From contig JAVRFV010002319.1 of NCBI GenBank assembly GCA_032716605.1, forward strand, positions 1,682,148 through 1,746,147: DNA of 64,000 nt, written 5' to 3'. Shown here in pieces: positions 1 to 8,205 of this stretch. Made by a program: the position numbers and the translations under genes. Numbering within the stretch: position 1 is the stretch's first letter; every line of letters begins with the position of its first letter. The notes beneath the pieces were generated by a model. That model saw only the letters and a program-made list of their open reading frames with translations. It searched no databases and had not been told where the DNA came from. This stretch comes from Paralithodes platypus. Lineage: Eukaryota > Arthropoda > Malacostraca > Decapoda > Lithodidae.

Positions 1-675
1 TAGCACCAACGGACTATAGTATACTGTAGGTAGCACCAACGAACTATAGTATACTGTAGGTAGCACCAACGAACTATAGTATACTGTAGGTAGCACCAAC
101 GGACTATAGTATACTGTAGGTAGCACCAACGAACTATAGTATACTGTAGGTAGCACCAACGGACTATAGTATACTGTAGGTAGCACCAACGAACTATAGT
201 ATACTGTAGGTAGCACCAACGAACTATAGTATACTGTAGGTAGCACCAACGGACTATAGTATACTGTAGGTAGCACCAACGAACTATAGTATACTGTAGG
301 TAGCACCAACGGACTATAGTATACTGTAGGTAGCACCAACGAACTATAGTATACTGTAGGTAGCACCAACGAACTATAGTATACTGTAGGTAGCACCAAC
401 GAACTATAGTATACTGTAGGTAGCACCAACGGACTATAGTATACTGTAGGTAGCACCAACGAACTATAGTATACTGTAGGTAGCACCAACGAACTATAGT
501 ATACTGTAGGTAGCACCAACGGACTATAGTATACTGTAGGTAGCACCAACGAACTATAGTATACTGTAGGTAGCACCAACGAACTATAGTATACTGTAGG
601 TAGCACCAACGGACTATAGTATACTGTAGGTAGCACCAACGGACTATAGTATACTGTAGGTAGCGCCAACGGACT
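1..675. repeat. 30-bp tandem satellite, 22 copies plus a partial
   Basis: Twenty-two head-to-tail 30-bp units beginning TAGCACCAACG fill the window's left edge; a 15-bp partial unit with one mismatch (TAGCGCC) ends the array. Units differ almost only at base 12 (G or A), giving two interspersed variants (about 9 G and 13 A). There are no unique spacers, so this is a satellite and not a CRISPR array. The array probably continues to the left of the window. Confidence 0.98.
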
Positions 676-1039
676 TGACAATTTTCTTGACCCCTTAACT
701 TCTCATAACTCAAAGTGAATGAAAGCATTCGAGCTTACATTTCTATCATTAGGGAAGAGCCCACCAGGAAATAGGTGTGGATATTTACAGCCAGTTTGCT
801 CTAGGTCCTATAGTAGTAGTCGTTCCCTAGGGTGCCTGGCCGTACAGCCCCGAGCTCCTAAGGAAGGCAACGGCCGAGACCGGGTTCTACCACAAAGTTC
901 TCAAGGAGCGTGTGTTGTGTTGTGTTGTTAGCGTAAGTGGTCGTGTGTTATGCAGTTGTTGTTGTTTGTTGTTCTAAAAGCCCTAAGATTCCATTTTGTG
1001 GGAATCCTGCGGTGACCAGGTATGTTCAATGCTTGGATA
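676..1039. other. Unassigned unique sequence
   Basis: I see no supported gene, terminal repeat or RNA here. A 70-codon frame at 719-931 has no recognisable family and no splice context. Confidence 0.4.
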
Positions 1040-1612
1040 CAGGTCTCCCTCGATTTACGATTGGGTTACGTTCCTGAAAACCCCCCCCCGATCTTGAATA
1101 GAATAATCGTATAGCAAACCTTAAGGGGGGTGACCTGTTTTCTTATTTTTCTTCTTTTCTCTCTTTCTCTGGCTTGTATCCATTCGGCCACATTCAGCCA
1201 ACTATTTTAAGACGTTTATCCCCATCTAGGTGTCGATTTCTTCCTGGCTCGCGATAGCGAGCCAGCATTATATGAAGAGATCAGGCTTCGCCGGAGAAAT
1301 TTTTCTATCGAAAAATGTACAAATTTAGCCTGCTGTCAAAAACATTTTTAAAATATGTTGGCTTGCTACCGCTCACCAGTAAAAAATTGACACTTGGATG
1401 GGGATAAACATCTTAAAACAGTAGGCTGAATGGGGCCAAATGGATACAAGCCAGAGAAAGATAGTAAAGGACAGAACAAAAACAGGTCACCCCCCTTAAA
1501 CTTTATGGGGTAAATGGGGATGCGTTCTGGGACCAGCCAAAACCCAAACCCAAACACCTAAATAACTATAATAATATCCTAAATTGGGGCATCAGATAGT
1601 GAGGTAGACCTG
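1040..1612 (-). mobile_element. Tigger/pogo-like MITE, copy 1, carrying a nested TTAA MITE
   Basis: The ends are inverted repeats starting CAGGTCTCCCTC at 1040 and ending in its complement (GTAGACCTG) at 1612, with TA on both sides as expected for a TA target duplication. Read in reverse complement it aligns along its length with the element at 1882-2084, except for the block 1121-1499. CAGG-type termini with TA duplications are typical of Tigger/pogo-like families; the assignment rests on termini only because no transposase is present. Confidence 0.75.
1121..1499. mobile_element. Family A MITE (TTAAGGGGGG ends), inserted in the Tigger-like MITE
   Basis: It is bounded by TTAA and by inverted termini TTAAGGGGGGTGACCTG and CAGGTCACCCCCCTTAA. 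The interior is a long imperfect palindrome: a pyrimidine tract, a segment on ATCCATTCGGCC, the core GCGATAGCGAGCC, then the same segments inverted. Its termini are shared with copies at 38785, 42365, 54367, 57306 and 63336. TTAA targeting suggests mobilisation by a piggyBac-type transposase, although canonical piggyBac ends begin CCC, not GGG. Confidence 0.85.
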
Positions 1613-1701
1613 TACTACGACGCTATCTTCCCTATATAGGTTTGTTATTTAAATAGTAATAGTTCTTTTTATATTGACTCTCTATATATTCTCTCATTCA
1701 G

Positions 1702-1787
1702 GTTTGTATTAGGAGCAGTTACCCCGGCGGTCATAGTGCCGTGTATGTTGACGTTATCATGGAAGGGGTACGGTGTCAGCAAGGGCA
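1702..1787 (+). pseudogene. SLC9B: Truncated duplicate of an SLC9B exon
   Basis: This copies the first 86 bases of the exon at 2179-2354, including the upstream polypyrimidine tract and CTCATTCAG acceptor. It encodes a near-identical start (FVLGAVTPAVIVPCML) with serine-tryptophan in place of serine-serine, then loses similarity after the codons for GVSKG. The intron sequence before it (on GCTATCTTCCCTA) is also duplicated, so this is a local tandem duplication of intron plus exon start. Without the rest of the exon, and with no donor, it is unlikely to be used in a functional transcript. Confidence 0.75.
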
Positions 1788-1881
1788 GTTATGTTAACAA
1801 TTAGAATAATTATTATGTTCTCTCCACCAACCAATATGTACTCCAACGCTATCTTCCCTAAGTAGGTTCGTTTATTAAATA

Positions 1882-2084
1882 CAGGTCTCCCTCACTATCC
1901 GATCCCCCGATTTACGATATTAGTGGCATATTACTATAGATTTTTATGTGTTTGTGTTTGTGTTTTGTCTGGTCCGAGAACGCATCCCCATTTACCCCTT
2001 GAATTTTAGGGTTCGCTATACGATATTTCTATTTAAGATCGGGTCTTCAGGAATGTAACCCAATCGTATATTGAGGGAGACCTG
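1882..2084 (+). mobile_element. Tigger/pogo-like MITE, copy 2
   Basis: It begins CAGGTCTCCCTC and ends GAGGGAGACCTG, flanked by TA on the left and CA on the right (a decayed TA). Within it, TTTTAGGGTTCGC corresponds to the site where copy 1 holds a TTAA-bounded MITE, so this is the unoccupied relative. It lies in the intron just before the SLC9B exon. Confidence 0.75.
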
Positions 2085-2178
2085 CACTCCATCGCTATCT
2101 TCCCTATATAGATTTGTTTTTGAAATAGTATTACTGTAGCTCTTTTTGTATTGACTCTCTATATTTGATCTCATTCAG

Positions 2179-2354
2179 GTTTGTATTAGGAGCAGTAACA
2201 CCAGCGGTCATAGTGCCGTGTATGTTGACGTTATCATCGAAGGAGTACGGTGTCAGCAAGGGCATACCCACCCTGGTCATCGCCGCCTCCAGCATCGACG
2301 ACGTGCTGGCTATCTCTGGCTTCGGCATCCTCATGGGCATCACATTTGCTGAGG
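2179..2354 (+). CDS. SLC9B: Internal exon of a Na+/H+ exchanger of the SLC9B (NHA) family
   Basis: Members of this family exchange sodium or lithium for protons across the plasma or organelle membrane. The exon follows a CTCATTCAG acceptor and ends TTTGCTGAGG before a GT donor at 2355. It encodes about 58 residues: a membrane segment (FVLGAVTPAVIVPCML), then YGVSKGIPTLVIAASS and IDDVLAISGFG. The Asp-Asp pair corresponds to the ion-binding aspartates of the CPA2-type exchanger fold, and the stretch aligns well with vertebrate NHA2 as I remember it. The exon ends in phase 1, matching the exon at 5760, so the two splice into one continuous reading. Neither N- nor C-terminal exons are seen, so this is a partial gene. 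Confidence 0.82.
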
Positions 2355-2548
2355 GTTGGTCACTTGGCTTATTTGGGTAATTTATTATATTTGATACAAT
2401 ATTTGCTTTTTAAATGCGACCTAGTCTTCATCATCTTCTATTTCTTACTTCTTCATGAGAAGCTTTGGCTTAAAATGGCTTATTGCTGAAACTACCCTTG
2501 AGGTGAGAAACTACCCTTTGTTCGCCTCTTTGCTGGAGCTGGAGCTGT

Positions 2549-2640
2549 CGTGGTCTAGCGGGCTAAGGCTCTATGCGCTATGTTGGTGACGACTAGCCAT
2601 GTGAGTTTGAATCTCAGCTATGCTACGACAGTTTCCAGTG
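2549..2640 (+). mobile_element. tRNA-derived SINE head
   Basis: TGGTCTAGCGGGCTAAGGC resembles a polymerase III A box, and about 45 bases later GTTTGAATCTC resembles a B box. A clean acceptor stem is not visible, so it reads as a decayed tRNA-derived SINE and not a tRNA gene. The 3' extent is unclear. Confidence 0.5.
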
Positions 2641-2741
2641 CTATATAGCCTTCGTCGCATACTGCTGTAGAATTTATTACAATTGGGGATTTCCCCCAAA
2701 TGAAATTAATTGATAAGGTTGTTGTTCCCCAGGCTGTCTGA

Positions 2742-2896
2742 CCGAGCAGCCCTAAGGTCCCGAGCAAGACCGAGGCCATGACCGAGAGCGCCCCCAAAAA
2801 ACCCTCCCTGCTTACCACTAATAAAGCCCAGGTGACCAAAGCCACTCCAAGGCGGGGAGCTGAGGAGGGTGCGGAAACACCCAGGAAACAAAAGCC
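2742..2896 (+). other. Short open frame interrupted by the hAT element (left part)
   Basis: After a TGA at 2739 the frame is open to the hAT target duplication at 2889-2896. It resumes at 4451 in the same phase and stops at TGA 4482-4484, about 62 codons in all. The predicted peptide is rich in Lys, Pro, Thr and Ala (for example TESAPKKPSLLTTNKAQV), which resembles the disordered part of a LINE ORF1 or a host linker. No family is recognised. Phase conservation across the insertion is what makes it worth recording. Confidence 0.3.
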
Positions 2897-4442
2897 CAGA
2901 GGTGGGCATTGGCGCGCCGATTTGGCGCTCTGCGATCAGAGCGCATTACCAATATAGAGGAGCGCGGAGCGAGGAGCGGCAAAATTCTGAAATCGGAGTG
3001 CAGGCGGGGAGCGCATCTAGAAATTCGCGCTCCTTTCTGGCGCTCCGGAGGCGATTTTTCCTGTCAACAACAGGTACAAGAACGTCATTATCATGTACAG
3101 TCATCGTACCGTTCGTACGGTGTTACTCACAGTGTTAGTGAACTGTGATACAGTGATACTATGATAGTGACAGACTGACAGTGTTACAGTTGTTAACTTG
3201 TTATTTTTTTTTTTTTTGGATTTTGCTAACGCAAAGTAAACCGTACGGGCAAGTTACGGCTTACGAAGGGGCCTAAGGGTAAGTCTGGCAGTGGTATAGC
3301 CCGAGCCTGTCTGACTGTCTGATAGTCAAAAGACACTATAGACTTCAGAGACTTTTATCATTTTATGGTATCGATACTATTGGAATGTTACTTGAATGTA
3401 TGGGTGGGAGGGTGGTTTGGGGGATGGTGGGGGGAAGGTAGAAGCGTAATTGACTCGTGTTACAAATATGAAGCCGATTGGTGAGGTAGTTTCGCCACTA
3501 CAGATTTTATTTGTTTTCCTTTTCTTCGTACGGATACGCTGGATGTGGGTTGTGGGAAGCAGTTGGGGGTGTTGTGGAGGGAAGGCATAAGGGTAAGGCA
3601 CTTGTCACACAAATATGGAACCGATTGGTGCAATCGTTTCGCCGCCACAGATTTTCTTTTTTTTTCCTTGTGAGGCGACCGATAGTCAGCGAGTGGGTGG
3701 AAGGAGGGGTTTGGGGTAGTGGTGGTGCCGTGGTGGGTATGCAGAAGGGTAAGGTACATGTGGTAAAAAACTAAAAATATGAAAGAAATAGGTGCAGTCG
3801 TTTCGCTGCTACGATTTTTTTCCGGCGAGTCGGTATATAATTATATACGGACCTGGCACTGGGCGTGACAACTGACATCTGACAAGACCCTAGTCCCGGC
3901 CGTATGTTATATATATAATTATTATAAATTATATACCGTCGGACCTGGCAGTTTCGGACCTAGTTTCTCAGTTTGGACAGTTTCTGTAATTCTTTATGTC
4001 ATATCATAGATATCAATGGACAGTCACAATGTCACAAACTCACAATGATATCAATCATATCATATCATTGACATTTGCAATGATATCAATCATATCATAT
4101 CATTGACATTTGATTCATTGATATGACATGAAGAATAACAGAAACTGAGAAAGTGAGCAACTTAAACAGTTAAACTTCAGAATGACACCATGACTTGAGG
4201 TTTTTCGAATGTTTTGAATTCTTGGAATTTAGTCAAGTGAAAGACAAAGGACAAAGTGAAGGACAAAGGTAAATAATTTAATAACTTCTAGAAGCTGTTT
4301 TTTTTTTTTTTTTTTTTATATACATATTTTTGGGAGCGCAGGAGCGCGGAGTGGGAAGCGCATCGGGTCTGCTGACAAAAGGAGCGCGTGAGCGCTGCCG
4401 CATTACCTTATGTCTGATGAGCGCGGAGCGCGCCCACCTCTG
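2897..4442. mobile_element. Non-autonomous hAT-type transposon with a perfect 8-bp target duplication
   Basis: The termini are CAGAGGTGGGC and GCCCACCTCTG, an 11-bp perfect inverted repeat of the CAGRGGTGG type common in hAT elements. The octamer CAAAAGCC is present immediately outside both ends (2889-2896 and 4443-4450). Subterminal regions on both sides are rich in GAGCGCGGAGCG-like repeats. No transposase reading frame is present in 1.5 kb, so it must have moved with help from an autonomous relative. A degenerate tandem repeat occupies 3440-3830. Confidence 0.9.
3440..3830 (+). repeat. Degenerate tandem repeat inside the hAT element, three units
   Basis: Three diverged units of roughly 150 bp each contain ATATGAAGCCGATTGG-like sequence followed by TTTCGCCRCYACAGATTT. 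They lie near 3468, 3617 and 3778. Long frames on either strand here come from the repeat and do not look like genes. Confidence 0.7.
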
Positions 4443-4604
4443 CAAAAGCCCCACCCAAGGCCCTGTGCCCCTCAGCAATTATGAAGGGAAAGTTGAGGAG
4501 CAAAGGAAAAATTCATATGGTTATTCATCCTTATTATTATTCGCCTCTTTGCTTGTTGTACTGGAGTAAATAGCCATTTATTAAACAAAAGTAGACTCCT
4601 ATTG

Positions 4605-5095
4605 ATTTTTTTTTTTTTAAAGAGACAATGAACGGAGGAAGGAAAAACACAGATAAAACAAAAAGGTCATGTACCTAAAGGCATCCTCCATTCATAAAAT
4701 GTTTGTAACAACTGGATTTAAACTTTTGTAGATTGTAAATTTGTGGAAAGCAACTTGAGGGAAGTGAATTCCAAAGAGTAGTAGTTCTAGGGATAAATTA
4801 ATTTTGATAAGCAGAAGTTCTGCATTGTGGAGGAGAAAGTGTAAATTCATGGGCGCTCTCAGCTGCCCTAGTTCTACGGGGAAAGATGTGGAGAGGCGGC
4901 ACAATTGAAGCAAGTTCCTCGGAACAATTGCTGTGAAAATATCTGTAGAATAATGCAAGGGATGCAACGTTTCTTCGTATGGATAATGTAGGAAGGTCCT
5001 GTGTGATTGCAGGGTTATTGATTAATCTAATAGCTTTATTTTGTCCAACTGCCTCAATGCAACCACTAAGTTTTTCCTCATCCAACGACACCCAT
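4605..5095 (-). mobile_element. LINE fragment, RT C-terminal region and tail
   Basis: On the minus strand the frame encodes SIRRNVASLALFYRYF and SEELASIVPPLHIFPRRTR, which aligns with the C-terminal region of the LINE at 50536-52591 (SLRRNVASLSLFYRYY). The oligo-T run at 4608-4618 probably marks the 3' tail. It is 5'-truncated, lacks the catalytic domains, and is shifted between two frames near the end, so it is a dead copy. Confidence 0.75.
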
Positions 5096-5379
5096 CGCTT
5101 GAGCCTTGTATATTGTATTTGCTTATTGTCTTAACCTCATTTTCTTTGGCTTGTTGAGGCAAAATTCAAAAGCTGATCTATAGGACAGAATGGTGATCAA
5201 GGAACTAATCGTCAATTTATGCATATGCCTGTAGTTTGGAGTGCACAGTTACCAAAATATGAACCTGATAGTGCCAGTGTATGTACACTACAGGTACATA
5301 CATACAAACATATATACTCTAGCCGTTTATGAGTTACAGAGGTTAGTCATGATTTTTTTTTGGGAAGGATGTAGTGTCT

Positions 5380-5640
5380 GGGCGTACGGTCGTCATGTTA
5401 ACATAGGTCGATCGCCGCGGTTAAGTTCGCGTTTATTTTGACGGCATTTTTGTTCTCGGTTATTTGCCGTCTGCTGGCAATATACTGTAAATGATGATGA
5501 CAATATGTCATGGGGGGGGTAAGACCCTCCATATATTATTGTATCCAACGGCAGTCAAAATAGACGGGAACATGATCGCAAGCGTCCGGCGTCGCCGCTC
5601 CTCGTAGTGTAAACAAGGCGGGCGGTAGGCTACGCCCGAA
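5380..5640. mobile_element. Probable inverted-repeat MITE of unknown family
   Basis: The arm around 5404-5445 (GATCGCC then TTCGCGTTTATTTTGACGGC) is repeated in inverse orientation near 5552-5605 (GGCAGTCAAAATAGACGGGA then GATCGC). Together they form a fold-back of about 200-260 bp. I could not identify a target duplication, so boundaries are approximate. Confidence 0.45.
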
Positions 5641-5759
5641 CATTACATTGTTGTCGATTTTTGGCCTAATTTTAATGAATAGACTATACAACAACAACAA
5701 GAGTGAGAGAGATTAAAAACTAATGATTCTACGGTACTGTACTGTACTTCTCTTTCTAG

Positions 5760-5939
5760 GTGACTTATGGGTGGTAATTCTGAAGGGGCCTTTCGAGGTA
5801 TTGGTTGGGTTGGTATACGGTTGTTTGGTTGGTACTGCGTGTTGGGTGTTACCAGACCCAGCACACCCCCAGGCACCAGTCTTCAAGGCTTCTCATAGTG
5901 TTCGCCGCCGGGGTCTTCGCTCTCTTTGGAAGCCAGATG
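5760..5939 (+). CDS. SLC9B: Second SLC9B (NHA) exon, with an apparent 1-base frameshift
   Basis: The exon follows a TCTCTTTCTAG acceptor. Joined in phase to the exon at 2179 it continues the exchanger as GDLWVVILKGPFEVLVGLVY, matching the NHA family pattern after the Asp-Asp helix. The second half encodes the next membrane segment (LLIVFAAGVFALFGSQM) but in the +1 frame. The shift falls near the five-C run at 5866-5870: dropping one C makes the exon end at a codon boundary before the GTATGC donor at 5940. This is either a pseudogene lesion or a homopolymer error. A following short open stretch at 6106-6131 has AG/GT flanks but no clear family match. Confidence 0.75.
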
Positions 5940-7334
5940 GTATGCGTGCATTAACTACATACTGGTACTACTTCTGTTAGTGTTGTATATGCTAAATCGT
6001 ATGATTTTGATAAGTTCTTTTGTTTTTATATTGTGTCGTCCCTGTTTTGGTTTGTTTATTTTGTAAGTTTTACATTATAAACTAACTAAGAACTTCCATT
6101 ACAGGTTGAGCTTGGAGTTACAAGAGGTTAAAAGTCACAATTTCTAGGCAAAGACTTGGAGATGAACACCATGGTAATTATTGTACTTGCGTGTGCCCGT
6201 AACATGTTATTCTTGATCTTAAAATCTATAAAGTACTAATAAAACAAACAAAAAAATGGGGATTGGGCCAGAGTAAATAGATAGATAAATATACTAATCC
6301 ATTTTTATTATTTGTCTAGGTGGTTCTAGCGGCCGTAACGAGAACACCTGGAAATCTTCTATGAATTAAAGTCGACCTAGCTTGATTGTACAACTTGTGG
6401 CTTCTGTCAACAACACAGTGAACACATTACAGTTCTTCAGCGGGAGGTTAGTGGATCAGTTTATTGTAAAATAATACCATTAACTCTTCCAGTAAGGGTG
6501 ATCTATATATTTTTATTTATTCTGATAGTTCTTTTGCGTTTATCTTGTGTCGTCCCAGTTTTGGTTTGTTTGTTTTGCAAGTTTTACATTATAATAAAAG
6601 TAAAATAGTATGAATAAATTGCTAGTGACTTTCTTTTAATTATCAGTTGACCATTCAGATGAGTTTACCACTTCATAAGAAACTATACTTGTAATTCAAT
6701 CACAGGCATTATATTTCCATGTATAAGATCACAGAGAGCAACAGAACTAATGTGGGCAACTGTACAACCCCTGAATTACTTTACTGTATTAGAAAACCTA
6801 AGTAGAACACTGGAAACCACATACAACATAGCCCTAGGACTTAGCACCCATAAAAAGGTAAATGTCTGAACTTACACTACATACAAAAACATACAAAACA
6901 TACAATGGTTTAGTGTCATTTTTCCATTACATGCATTGTAACGGCTCAGACGGGGTTACCTTTCAGTAGTTGGAGTGTACTGTAGTACAATAAAGTCCCG
7001 CCACAGCACTGCCTCACCAAGTCATCCCTGTGGCTGATGTTGGTATATAGTGCTAATCGTGCCTCAGCAAGACTCAACAGAGTACCCCTGCAGCACTTGC
7101 ACCAGCAGTATCTGCAACCACACCAGCCTTAACATGTTACAAAAATAAACAAACATAACAAGACTCTACTGTATATTAGGCAATTTGGACTATAGAACAA
7201 TAAAGTCCTGCCCCAACACTGCTCCAACATGCAAACACTGTTGCCGACACAGGTGTGGTGCCAAACAACGCCCAGGTAAGACTCAGTACCCTGTGGCACC
7301 TATCCGCACCCCACCAGCCTCGGCAGTGCCATAC
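5940..7334. other. Intronic or intergenic stretch with dispersed repeats
   Basis: No exon could be supported. Two direct copies of a dispersed segment (TGTGTCGTCCCAGTTTTGGT, then TTTTACATTATAA) lie at about 6013-6080 and 6529-6596. The same segment recurs at 30703, 31917 and, inverted, at 37562. At 6245-6290 a short GGGGATTGGGCC...GATAGATA sequence matches part of the retroposed sequence at 12930. Downstream SLC9B exons were looked for and not found. Confidence 0.45.
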
Positions 7335-7440
7335 CAAGACAGTGCTAAGATAAAGACTTTATTGCATAGTAATGGCTGTTGGTCCACAAGTCTATCACCA
7401 TCCCCCCTATTAGTCGCCTTGTATGACACGCAGTAGGATG
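7335..7440 (-). mobile_element. Fragment of the RTE-like LINE 5' region
   Basis: The reverse complement (CATCCTACTGCGTGTCATAC, then AAGGCGACTAATAGGGGGG) matches 19551-19640, the presumed 5' end of the LINE whose ORF starts at 20102. Only the first hundred or so bases are present. It ends at the GGATGCATG side, consistent with that being the true 5' terminus. Confidence 0.65.
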
Positions 7441-7544
7441 CATGAGGCATATTATTTTTTCCTCCACCATTAGATGAAGGCCCCCTTATCCCCAGGGGGG
7501 TAATGGATATAAAATTGTAGTCATGTACTTAACCTTTAACTGTC

Positions 7545-7680
7545 TTGATGGTGAAATGGTTAGAGTGTTTAAGATCTGTATGTGGTAACCCAGGTTTGAA
7601 TCCCGGGAGGATCACATATTTTCATTAATTTCATTGAGAGGTGTTTGGTGTTGGGAGTGAAATAAATTAAATTATTCCTC
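7545..7680 (+). mobile_element. tRNA-derived SINE
   Basis: TGGTGAAATGGTTAGAGTG looks like an A box and GGTTTGAATCC like a B box, about 40 bases apart, followed by a non-tRNA tail ending in AAATAAATTAAATT. A close relative lies on the minus strand at 56430-56545. The absence of a proper acceptor stem and the shared tail argue for a SINE over a tRNA gene. Confidence 0.7.
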
Positions 7681-7715
7681 TAGTCTTAGATAAGTGTTGC
7701 CTTTTGTATTTGTGT

Positions 7716-7930
7716 TTAACCCTTTGAAGATTATGACACATTTTGACAATCTATTCTGGCCATCTTTAGACAAATGTATGCTGTTTTGGAAGGATCTGTG
7801 GGAATTATAAGGGTAAAGACTAGCTCAATTAACCCTCTGACTTCCATCTACCCATCCTAATCTGAATATTATTGTCTAATAATAGCCAAACAAACAGAAG
7901 AAATGTGTGATCGGCTCTCGAAACAGTTAA
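7716..7930. mobile_element. Family C MITE (TTAACCC ends)
   Basis: It is bounded by TTAA, starts TTAACCCTTTGAAG and ends AAACAGTTAA. It contains the family landmarks TTTAGACAA, GGAAGGATCTGTGGG and an inverted second half ending GTCTAATAATAG. Ends beginning CCC after TTAA fit piggyBac-type termini. Relatives lie at 42988, 44244, 57884 and 60894. Confidence 0.7.
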
Positions 7931-7969
7931 TGCTAAAGTTTTGACTAATTTGTAAGCGGTGAATCCTTG

Positions 7970-8000
7970 TCTACCCCCAGGTCAGTGATGTATCGGAGAG
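7970..8000 (+). other. Sequence resembling the start of the MANBA terminal exon
   Basis: TCTACCCCCAGGTCAGTGATG followed by TATCGGAG closely matches the acceptor and first codons of the exon at 13093 (CTACCCCCAGGTGAGTGGTG, then TTTCGGAG). Similarity stops after about 30 bases. It may be a remnant of a local duplication or of the original exon start. Confidence 0.35.
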
Positions 8001-8205
8001 AAAGTTAGACAGACATAATTGATTGATTAATTGAAATTTTTATTTAGTCAGACAGTTACATTATATAAAGAATAATAAACAAATTTGCAGACAAAGCTCT
8101 TTGATGAATCTAGTTAATCTTTTAAGAGCCCTTAGTTGAAAACAAAATACTGATGTTTATACTGTAGTAAATTATTTGATTATTAGCATTAATATTTACA
8201 TACAG

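Noticed and set aside
1..675. Regular 30-bp repeats as a CRISPR array
   Set aside because: The units are directly adjacent with no unique spacers, and the window is eukaryotic.
6106..6131. A 26-base micro-exon continuing SLC9B
   Set aside because: AG and GT flanks exist, but the encoded VELGVTR does not match the family well enough and nothing supports the next junction.
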